Positions 1 through 5,777 of a stretch of DNA of 25,971 nucleotides are shown here, in pieces (position 1 is the stretch's first letter; each line of letters opens with the position of its first letter). The stretch covers positions 1 through 25,971 of the forward strand of contig DXMG01000029.1 of the NCBI GenBank assembly GCA_019414325.1, read 5' to 3'. Both the position numbers and the translations under genes were made by a program. Under the pieces are notes generated by a model, which saw only the letters and a list, made by a program, of their open reading frames with translations, was not told where the DNA came from and ran no database searches. The DNA is from Collinsella sp. (lineage in GTDB: Bacteria > Actinomycetota > Coriobacteriia > Coriobacteriales > Coriobacteriaceae).

Positions 1-956
1 CGGTCGGAACCGATCCAGCTGCCGGGGTGGAAGAACGCCGGGCACAGCGGCGGCACGGTGCCGGCCTTGTCGCCCAGCACCCAGTCGTCAAAACGACGGT
101 AGATGACGGGGATAACGTCGAACAGCGTGTTATCGAAGATGTCGATGATGGTATCGGCTTCCTCGACCGGCGTGGGCTTCTTTAACGCGATGGGGCTCGT
201 GCGTACCAGGGCGTCGATCTCTTGCAGCATATGGCGCTCGTTCTCCACCAGGTCGGAGCCGCCCAGACGCGGACGCTCCTCCAGCAGGTTGGAGATACGG
301 CGAATCTTGCCCTCGACGGCCTTGCGACGGGCCTCGGTGGGATGCGCGGTAAAGACGGGATGGAACTCAAGCTTGCCGAGCAGCTCGTTGGCGCCCTCGA
401 CGCCCAGCTCATTCACCAGCTGGTGATAGGCGACGGTGAGCTCGTTGGCGGGATCGACCTCGGTATCGGTCGACGCACCGGCCTCGCGCTCGCGCAGCTG
501 CGCCACACGGTAGTTCTCCTCCGACAGGTTTGCCAAATGGAAGAAGCTCGTAAAGGCGCGGACAATGACCTGCTGCTTATCGAGCGGCAGGCTGTCGATC
601 AGATCGACGACCTCACGAAATGCCACGGCAGTGGGCTCGTCGGCGGTGGGCACGCCCTGCTCGTCGACGACTTCGTCGGCAGCGCGGGTACCGGGGTTGC
701 CGGCATTGGCCACAATCTCGGCCAACAGGATCTTGTCGAACAGGTCCGCGATCTCAGGATCATACTCGCTAAGCACACGACGCTCCAGGCGCAGGAACAG
801 CGCCAGATTATCGCGCAGCTCCTCGGGGATCTCGATCTCGGCGAGACGCTCCCTGGACTCGGCATTCGAGCCGATTCGGTTAACGAGGCGGTTGACCACG
901 GCAGCGACGCGCGCCGCGGCTTCGGGTACAGACTGGTTGCTTAGGTTCTCAGCCAC
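1..956 (-). CDS. ppc: Phosphoenolpyruvate carboxylase, N-terminal part (cut by window edge)
   Basis: This gene encodes phosphoenolpyruvate carboxylase, a cytoplasmic enzyme that adds bicarbonate to PEP to give oxaloacetate and so refills the TCA cycle. About 318 codons are present and the frame stays open to the window edge. The family signature FTAHPTEARR lies at residues 202-211, with the conserved histidine at about residue 205. The last residues, GSWIGSDR, are the start of the second PEPC signature, which normally continues DGNP. The full protein is usually about 900 residues, so roughly two thirds is missing on the left. The start is the GTG at 956. It is preceded by GGGAGGAAAC, a strong ribosome-binding site at good spacing, and no ATG is better placed. 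The gene appears to be monocistronic with its own promoter. The identification is secure from the motifs. Confidence 0.93.
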   Translation of the reverse strand, partial: MAENLSNQSVPEAAARVAAVVNRLVNRIGSNAESRERLAEIEIPEELRDNLALFLRLERRVLSEYDPEIADLFDKILLAEIVANAGNPGTRAADEVVDEQGVPTADEPTAVAFREVVDLIDSLPLDKQQVIVRAFTSFFHLANLSEENYRVAQLREREAGASTDTEVDPANELTVAYHQLVNELGVEGANELLGKLEFHPVFTAHPTEARRKAVEGKIRRISNLLEERPRLGGSDLVENERHMLQEIDALVRTSPIALKKPTPVEEADTIIDIFDNTLFDVIPVIYRRFDDWVLGDKAGTVPPLCPAFFHPGSWIGSD

Positions 957-1000
957 GTTTCCTCCCATTCCTCTTTCTATGCACGTAACATGCGGTATTC

Positions 1001-1029
1001 ATTATAGGCGCTTGAGAAATACTTTCGAC
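1001..1029 (-). promoter_or_regulatory. Probable ppc promoter
   Basis: A perfect -10 box TATAAT lies at 1006-1001 on the minus strand, 45 bp upstream of the GTG start of ppc. The expected -35 position (about 1024-1029) reads GTCGAA, a poor match. It falls against one arm of an inverted repeat (1015-1063), which suggests that the promoter depends on an activator or is blocked by a repressor there. Confidence 0.55.
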
Positions 1030-1063
1030 ACTGATTGCGCTTTACCACACAAAAGTATTTTCT
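1015..1063. repeat. Inverted repeat upstream of ppc, candidate operator
   Basis: AGAAATACTTT at 1015-1025 is matched in inverse by AAAGTATTTTCT at 1052-1063. The shared core is AAATACTTT/AAAGTATTT, and the half-site centres are about 37 bp apart. The proximal arm covers the spacer and -35 region of the ppc promoter. The separation is too large for a single dimer site but fits two half-sites bound cooperatively or by looping. The binding protein is unknown. Confidence 0.4.
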
Positions 1064-1120
1064 GCATTGCAAGGGTTTTTGCCCCAAATGGTCGTATTTC
1101 TCGGTGGGCGGCATACGTAA

Positions 1121-1156
1121 ACGGGGGCATTCCGCATAAAAGCGAAACACCCCCGT
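1121..1156 (-). terminator. Weak terminator-like hairpin after hisS
   Basis: ACGGGGG (1121-1127) pairs with CCCCCGT (1150-1156), and an inner TTCCGC/GCGAA helix can form in the loop. On the minus strand the hairpin lies 58 bp after the hisS stop codon and is followed by GTTTACG, a short T-tract only. It probably separates hisS from ppc. Confidence 0.5.
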
Positions 1157-1213
1157 AACAATCGCTCTCCATGAGCAGGGCACGTTAGCAGGCCCGCAGC
1201 TCAAAAAGATGCG

Positions 1214-2527
1214 CTACAGGCGCTCGCGAACCGCCTCGACCACATTGGCCAGATCGACGAGAACCTCGTCATGGCTTTGCATGTCGCGCACCTTGACCTT
1301 GCCGGCGGCAAGCTCGTCGCCACCCAAGACCAGGATGAGCTTGGCGCCCACCTTGTCGGCCTGCTTAAACTGAGCCTTGAGCGAACGGCCCTGGTAGTCG
1401 GCCTCGGTCACGATACCTGCAGCGCGAAGCTCCTGCGTAATGGCGAAGACGTTCTGGCGCAACTCCTTGCCGGCATTGGCGACGTAGACGCACGGGGCCT
1501 CCTCGGCACCCAGGTCGCTGCCAAAGGCCTGTAGGGCCAGCAGGGCGCGCTCAAAACCGACGGCGAAGCCGACGCCGGCCGTAGGCTTGCCGCCCTCGAG
1601 CTCGACCAGGCCGTCGTAGCGGCCGCCGCCGCCGATGGAGCCGACGCCGGCGCCAGGGGCCTCGACCTCAAAGACGGTACGGGTGTAGTAGTCCAGGCCG
1701 CGCACCAAGGTGGGATCCTCGACATACTCGATACCGGCGGCATCCAGATAGCGCTTGACCTGCTCGTAGTGTTCGCGGCACTCGTCGCACAGGTTGTCAC
1801 CCATCAGCGGAGCCTCGGCCATGATCTCGCGGCAATGGTCGTTCTTGCAGTCGAAGGCGCGCAGCGGGTTAAGCTCGGCGCGCTCGCGGCACTCGTCGCA
1901 CATCTCGTCGGCGTGGTCGAGAATGAACTGCTTAACCTGCTCGCGATAGGCCGGACGGCACTGGGGATCGCCCATCGAGTTAATGAGCAGACGGAGCTTG
2001 GAAAGATCGAAGCCCAGACGCTTGTAGAACTCCATGAGCATGATGATGCACTCGGCGTCTGCCGCCGGATCGGGAGCGCCGAGCCACTCGATGCCCACCT
2101 GATGGAACTGGCGCAGGCGGCCCTTCTGGGGACGCTCGCCGCGGAACATGGCCTCGGCGTAGTAAGCCTTAAACGGCGTGGAGCCCTGGGGCACCAGGTT
2201 GTTCTCCACGACGGCGCGCACCACACCGGCCGTGCCCTCGGGACGAAGGGCCAGACGCTGCTTAGGCTTGAGCTTGGTATCGGTCCCTTCGGTAAAGACG
2301 CGCTCCAGGTTGGCGCCGCTAAACACGCGGAACATCTCCTTGCGCACGACGTCGGTCGACTGGCCGATGCCGTGGACAAAGACGTCCACCTGCTCGATCG
2401 CGGGCGTCTCGATGGGCTTAAAGCCAAACGGCTCGAATACGCTGGCCGCAATCTGCTGCATCTTTTGCCAGGCGCGCATCTCGGCGCCGATAAGGTCGCG
2501 GGTTCCCTCCGCCTTCTGTGCCTGCAT
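1214..2527 (-). CDS. hisS: Histidyl-tRNA synthetase
   Basis: This gene encodes a class II aminoacyl-tRNA synthetase that charges tRNA-His with histidine in the cytoplasm. The protein has about 437 residues, normal for bacterial HisRS. The N-terminus carries KAEGTRDLIG, a usual HisRS opening. Motif 2 is seen in MFRGERPQKGRLRQFHQVG, the histidine-binding segment in LVRGLDYYTRTVFE, and the glycine-rich strand in IGGGGRYDGL. The C-terminal anticodon-binding domain covers the last 95 residues or so. The mid-region insertion is rich in cysteine (CDEC, DCK, DHC and a second CDEC), as in some other bacterial HisRS. The ATG at 2527 is chosen over an in-frame TTG at 2533 because AAAGG lies at proper spacing only for the ATG. 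The gene has its own promoter and is monocistronic. Confidence 0.97.
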   Translation of the reverse strand: MQAQKAEGTRDLIGAEMRAWQKMQQIAASVFEPFGFKPIETPAIEQVDVFVHGIGQSTDVVRKEMFRVFSGANLERVFTEGTDTKLKPKQRLALRPEGTAGVVRAVVENNLVPQGSTPFKAYYAEAMFRGERPQKGRLRQFHQVGIEWLGAPDPAADAECIIMLMEFYKRLGFDLSKLRLLINSMGDPQCRPAYREQVKQFILDHADEMCDECRERAELNPLRAFDCKNDHCREIMAEAPLMGDNLCDECREHYEQVKRYLDAAGIEYVEDPTLVRGLDYYTRTVFEVEAPGAGVGSIGGGGRYDGLVELEGGKPTAGVGFAVGFERALLALQAFGSDLGAEEAPCVYVANAGKELRQNVFAITQELRAAGIVTEADYQGRSLKAQFKQADKVGAKLILVLGGDELAAGKVKVRDMQSHDEVLVDLANVVEAVRERL

Positions 2528-2569
2528 GGGCAAACACCTTTCTTTTGTATCGCGTCATAGGTAGTGGAC

Positions 2570-2575
2570 ATTATA
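2570..2575 (-). promoter_or_regulatory. hisS: hisS -10 box
   Basis: A perfect TATAAT lies on the minus strand at 2575-2570, 43 bp upstream of the hisS ATG. There is no clear -35: the expected position falls at the edge of the GC-rich palindrome 2593-2652. No T-box leader signature is present between this box and the start, so histidine-responsive T-box control is unlikely. Confidence 0.5.
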
Positions 2576-2592
2576 CGGCACAAAGCAGCAAC

Positions 2593-2652
2593 GCGGCGGC
2601 GCGTCTGACCGAACGAGGGTATGGGGACTCGTTCGGCCAGATGCGCCGCCGC
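2593..2652. repeat. Long GC-rich palindrome H1
   Basis: Arms 2593-2617 and 2628-2652 form a 25-bp stem with a 10-nt loop. Only two positions are not Watson-Crick. One of these is a G-U pair if transcribed on plus, the other if transcribed on minus. The stem is strong in either direction, but neither side has a proper T-run, so it is not a textbook intrinsic terminator. It lies just upstream of the hisS promoter and is the first of three palindromes in a row. Confidence 0.8.
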
Positions 2653-2658
2653 TATTTG

Positions 2659-2722
2659 TGATCCCTTTTCCTCCGTCCCCTTCGGGTCACATGATCTGCT
2701 GGGGACGGAGGAAAACGGATCA
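2659..2722. repeat. Long palindrome H2
   Basis: Arms 2659-2680 and 2701-2722 form a 22-bp stem with one mismatch around a 20-nt loop. The core of the stem is CCTCCGTCCCC/GGGGACGGAGG. The right arm contains the TGA stop of the truncated MFS gene. From memory it resembles short dispersed intergenic repeats in Collinsella-type genomes, but copy number cannot be tested from this window. Confidence 0.8.
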
Positions 2723-3139
2723 TTTCGTAGGCCCGTGGCCGCCTTGGAAACCGAATGATGGTACGAGCATCCATTCGGCTTCCAGGGCAGCCACAGACAG
2801 AACGGAGCGAACAGAAAAGAGCACGTAGACCTGCCATAGCTCACCGACAAAGCTCATGCCGGCAAGAACGGCAGAGGTGGCGATTACAGTGAGGGAGCCC
2901 AAAACGCGACCGCTTACTTTATCGGCAACATGACCGATCACAAGTGAGCCGATAACGCTCACCACGGTGGAGATGGCGTTGGAGATGTTGTACTGCGCAA
3001 GCGTGATGCCCAGGTCGCTGACGACGAGCGGCTGAAACAGGCTCATGCAGTTAACGAAAATCGTGTAACACGTGGCCATGATGACAAAGCCGGAAGCCAC
3101 CACGAGCCAGCCGGGGAAGAACTTACGCTGCTGGGACAT
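2720..3139 (-). pseudogene. Truncated MFS transporter (N-terminal remnant)
   Basis: The first 110-115 residues look like a normal start of a major facilitator transporter. FFPGWLVVASGFVIMATCY is membrane segment 1, and a second and third hydrophobic segment follow, joined by VIGHVADKVSGRVLG, which matches the loop 2-3 MFS signature. A family member has about 400 residues and 12 helices; this frame stops after 139. The last 25 or so residues are not transporter-like and are encoded by palindrome H3 (2735-2794), with the stop codon inside H2. The ATG at 3139 has AAGGAG in front. It lies 39 bp after the M20 hydrolase, so it was probably the uptake partner in that operon. A working transporter is not expected. 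A sequencing error is unlikely, because no MFS continuation is visible in any frame. Confidence 0.8.
2735..2794. repeat. Long palindrome H3 inside the MFS remnant
   Basis: Arms 2735-2757 and 2772-2794 form a 23-bp stem with a 14-nt loop. Three positions depart from Watson-Crick pairing. All three become G-U pairs when the minus strand is transcribed, which hints at selection or origin as an RNA hairpin on that strand. It encodes the non-MFS tail of the truncated transporter, so the truncation junction lies at or just beyond its outer edge, near 2800. Confidence 0.75.
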
Positions 3140-3178
3140 ACTGCTCCTTTTTAAACAAACGAGTAGCAAGGTTGGGTG

Positions 3179-4477
3179 CTACCGGTGGTCGGCGATATAG
3201 CCCAAAGCGACGGCGGTATAGGCCGCGGCACCGAGCGGCAGCTCGGCATCGTTAAAGCGTGCCTTGGGATGATGCTGGGCAAAGTGTTCGTCCGTATCGG
3301 TCACAGCCGCGCCGATCGTAAAGTATGCGCTCGGTATCTCACTCGAGATAAGCGCAAAGTCCTCGCTCGCCATGGCATGGAACAGCGGCAAGAAGGCGGC
3401 CTTGGGCAGCGTCGCACCCACGTAGCCAAGCGAAGCCTGGGTCACGTCGTCATCGAGCACGAGCGGGGGAACATCCGAGAGCGTCTCGATGGTGGCCGAC
3501 GTGCGATACGTTGCGGCCACGCCGTTGACGACCTCGGCGATACGCTCCTTGAGGTGCTCCATGAGCTCAACGTCAAAGCCGCGCAGCGTGCCTTCGAGCA
3601 CGCAGGTATCTGGGATGACGTTGGCCGCTTGACCACCGGCAAACTTACCCACGGTCAGTGCGACCTCCTTGGCCGCCGGCACTTCGCGAGCGATAAGCTC
3701 CTGAAGCGCCAGGTGCACATGGACGCCGGCCGTGATGGGGTCGATGCAGATCTCGGGGCTCGAGCCATGGCCGCCCTTGCCCTGCAGCGTGATGCGGAAA
3801 CCGTACACGCCCGAAAGCGCCGGACTCCCATAGAGCACCAGGCCGAGCGGCGATTGGCTGTTAACATGCATGGCAAAAGCCGCCTGAGGGCGTGGGTTCT
3901 GCAGCAGACCGTCGACGATGGCGGCACGGGCACCCTCAAAGGTTTCCTCGCCCGGCTGGAACAGCAACTTAACCGTGGCGTTGGCGTCGAGAAGCTCGGA
4001 CTCGCGGGCCTTGAGCATACGAGCCGCACCAAGCAGCGCCGTCGCGTGCATATCGTGACCGCAAGCATGCATGCAGCCATTGGTGGATGCAAAGGGCTCG
4101 CCGGATTCCTCGGCAACGGGCAGGGCATCCATGTCGCCGCGGAGCATGATGACCGTACCGGCCTGCTTGTCCGTGCACGTACCGTTACCCCGAGCAGCAG
4201 CTGCCGCGCCGGCACCGATAAGGCCAACGACACAGGAGCCGTCAACAAGCACGGCATAGGGAATATCCATCTCGTCCAGACGCGCCTGGATAAAGGCGGA
4301 CGTCTGCGGAAGGTTGTTACCCAGCTCGGGCATCTGGTGTAGATCGTGTCGCCACACAGCAAGCTCGTCTGCAAAAGTCTGAGCTTCTGCAACAAGACCG
4401 TCACCGATAGCGGCCTGCGCCGCTGCGGTAGCCTTGGGCGCTGGTTGCGGTTGAAAATCGGACAAAGCTGGTGCCAT
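3179..4477 (-). CDS. M20-family amidohydrolase (hippurate/N-acyl amino acid hydrolase type)
   Basis: This is a predicted zinc-dependent cytoplasmic amidohydrolase that cleaves N-acyl amino acids or similar amides; the exact substrate is unknown. The family opening RHDLHQMPELGNN is at residues 43-55. Metal-binding motifs are RGDMDALP (113-120), CMHACGHDMHA (135-145) and QPGEE (174-178). GGHGSSPE opens the lid/dimerisation domain, and MASEDFA near the C-terminus gives the last ligand region. The length of 432 residues is usual. The ATG at 4477 is preferred to an upstream in-frame ATG at 4531, because GGAGG lies 7 nt before it. The first 25 residues are a low-complexity Ala/Pro leader. It is followed at 39 bp by the MFS remnant, so the two probably formed an uptake-and-hydrolysis operon. 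Confidence 0.9.
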   Translation of the reverse strand: MAPALSDFQPQPAPKATAAAQAAIGDGLVAEAQTFADELAVWRHDLHQMPELGNNLPQTSAFIQARLDEMDIPYAVLVDGSCVVGLIGAGAAAAARGNGTCTDKQAGTVIMLRGDMDALPVAEESGEPFASTNGCMHACGHDMHATALLGAARMLKARESELLDANATVKLLFQPGEETFEGARAAIVDGLLQNPRPQAAFAMHVNSQSPLGLVLYGSPALSGVYGFRITLQGKGGHGSSPEICIDPITAGVHVHLALQELIAREVPAAKEVALTVGKFAGGQAANVIPDTCVLEGTLRGFDVELMEHLKERIAEVVNGVAATYRTSATIETLSDVPPLVLDDDVTQASLGYVGATLPKAAFLPLFHAMASEDFALISSEIPSAYFTIGAAVTDTDEHFAQHHPKARFNDAELPLGAAAYTAVALGYIADHR

Positions 4478-4507
4478 AGATGCCCTCCAGTAACGTTTTT
4501 GCAGCAA

Positions 4508-4529
4508 GCACTTTGATAGCATAAAGTGC
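4508..4529. promoter_or_regulatory. Palindrome upstream of the M20 hydrolase
   Basis: GCACTTT (4508-4514) and AAAGTGC (4523-4529) form a 7-bp inverted repeat with 8-bp spacing, 31 bp upstream of the start codon. The size and position suit a dimeric regulator, or a small leader hairpin. Which of the two cannot be told from sequence. Confidence 0.4.
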
Positions 4530-4555
4530 AAGGTACAACTTTAAGGGCGACGCAT

Positions 4556-4581
4556 AAAAAATGCCGCCCCGGGAGGGCGGC
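4556..4581 (-). terminator. Intrinsic terminator after the EamA permease
   Basis: On the minus strand, GCCGCCC (4581-4575) and GGGCGGC (4569-4563) form a 7-bp GC stem with a 5-nt loop, followed by six T after one A (4561-4556). It lies 12 bp after the stop codon of the permease gene and isolates it from the M20 operon. Confidence 0.88.
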
Positions 4582-4593
4582 GCAACAAGTTGT

Positions 4594-5577
4594 TTACAAT
4601 TGCGGGCGCGGCTTTTTGCGCAAAAAATCGAAGTGAGTCTCACTCAAGATAATCGACAGGAAGATAAGCACGAAGCCGGCGAGTAGGCGCGAGGTGAGCG
4701 CCTCCCCCATCAGCAGCACCGAAAACAACACGCCCGAAGGCGACTCCATCGAAAGGAGCAGTGAGCCCGTCGAAGCCGGGACATGCGCCAGGCCGACGTT
4801 TTGGATGAGCAGAGCCACGCATGTGCAGCCCACCGAGAGAAACGCCATCACAACGATAAAGTTCGGCGTCCACACGGACAGAGGCGCCTGGGTCTCGAAT
4901 AGCAGCGACGAGACCAGGCTCAGCACGCCGTTGCCCACAAACATCCAAAACGTGATAACGTTGATGTCCATTTTGCGACCGTACTTGGCGGTCACCGCCA
5001 TCTGGATGGCGAAGAAGACCGCGCCTGCCAGCGTAATGACGTCACCGATGTTGAACTCGACGCTATCGAGCGCCACCAAGCCAATGCCCGCCAAGCACAG
5101 CAGTGCCGCGCCCAGGTTATAGCGGGTGAGTTTTTCTCCGCTCAGAAGATAGCTCGCGAACGGCACGAGGATGCAATACGTGCCCGTCAAAAAAGCATTC
5201 TTGCCCGCCGTAGTATATGCCAGACCGACCGTCTGCAACGCATAGGCCGCCCACATGAGCACGCCCATACTCAGGCCAACGATCAGATTGCGAGCGTTGA
5301 AATGTGCAGTGATGCGCTTGTGGAAGACGGCAAACATGACCAACGCTGCAGGCAGAAAGCGTACATAGAGCAGCTCGAACACCGGAATGGTGCCGAGTGC
5401 GTCCTTCATAGTGGTAAAGGAGTAGCCCCAGATGACCGCCACCGAAAGTAGCAAAACTTTCCAGAACAGCGGGGAGCGTGCGCCGGCGCCCCTGGGAATA
5501 CCGCCCGCGCCCAAATCCTCACGGGCCACAGGGCTATCGGGCATGTTTTCGATTTCGTTGGCAGCGTATTGGGCCAT
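4594..5577 (-). CDS. EamA/DMT-family permease
   Basis: This is an inner-membrane transporter of the drug/metabolite superfamily with two EamA repeats and about ten hydrophobic helices, 327 residues. The first repeat starts near residue 38 (VLLLSVAVIWGYSFTTMKDA, with the WG-S-F pattern typical of EamA). The second starts near residue 178 after LALDSVEFNIGD. The first 35 residues are hydrophilic and cytoplasmic. Substrate cannot be assigned; EamA proteins export amino acids, metabolites or are uncharacterised. The ATG at 5577 has GTGAGG 8 nt ahead. The gene is monocistronic, with a promoter candidate at 5618-5646 and a strong terminator at its end. Confidence 0.9.
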   Translation of the reverse strand: MAQYAANEIENMPDSPVAREDLGAGGIPRGAGARSPLFWKVLLLSVAVIWGYSFTTMKDALGTIPVFELLYVRFLPAALVMFAVFHKRITAHFNARNLIVGLSMGVLMWAAYALQTVGLAYTTAGKNAFLTGTYCILVPFASYLLSGEKLTRYNLGAALLCLAGIGLVALDSVEFNIGDVITLAGAVFFAIQMAVTAKYGRKMDINVITFWMFVGNGVLSLVSSLLFETQAPLSVWTPNFIVVMAFLSVGCTCVALLIQNVGLAHVPASTGSLLLSMESPSGVLFSVLLMGEALTSRLLAGFVLIFLSIILSETHFDFLRKKPRPQL

Positions 5578-5617
5578 GGAACATCCTCACACTCAATCTG
5601 GGCGTGGTGTCCGCACG

Positions 5618-5646
5618 CGTATGGCTGCGTGCCGCCTCATGGTCAA
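5618..5646 (-). promoter_or_regulatory. Possible promoter of the EamA permease
   Basis: On the minus strand TTGACC (5646-5641) and CATACG (5623-5618) are 17 bp apart. The -35 is good and the -10 weak (three of six). The -35 overlaps the T-tract of the preceding terminator, a compact arrangement. Confidence 0.4.
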
Positions 5647-5683
5647 ATAAAAACGGGGCGCACCGGACCCCCGGCACGCCCCG
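5645..5683 (-). terminator. Intrinsic terminator of the yhgE operon
   Basis: On the minus strand CGGGGCG (5683-5677) pairs with CGCCCCG (5660-5654), with a further CCGG/CCGG inner helix. TTTTTATTT (5653-5645) follows. It lies about 95 bp after the stop of the second YhgE gene. Confidence 0.9.
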
Positions 5684-5777
5684 CTACTGTAGCAACAACC
5701 AAGCAGCCCACGCAATCCAGCCCACTAAAGCGTCGGCAGAGTAAACCTCGATGTTTCGTCGATGTCACGCTGTTGCA

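Noticed and set aside
977..1204. 75-codon minus-strand frame between hisS and ppc
   Set aside because: It overlaps the ppc promoter and the hairpin after hisS, has no ribosome-binding site, and its product is cysteine/arginine-rich without any family.
1769..2560. Plus-strand open frame of 263 codons over hisS
   Set aside because: It is antisense to a complete, motif-bearing HisRS gene.
2534..2720. T-box riboswitch before hisS
   Set aside because: The palindrome H1 suggested a structured leader, but it lies upstream of the probable -10 box and no T-box consensus or antiterminator is present.
2593..2794. Integron attC sites
   Set aside because: The palindromes lack the GTTRRRY/RYYYAAC core boxes and no integrase gene is present.
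3176..4342. Long plus-strand open frame of 388 codons
   Set aside because: It is antisense to the M20 hydrolase, whose metal-binding motifs are complete; the plus product is Arg/Gly/His-rich without any recognisable domain.
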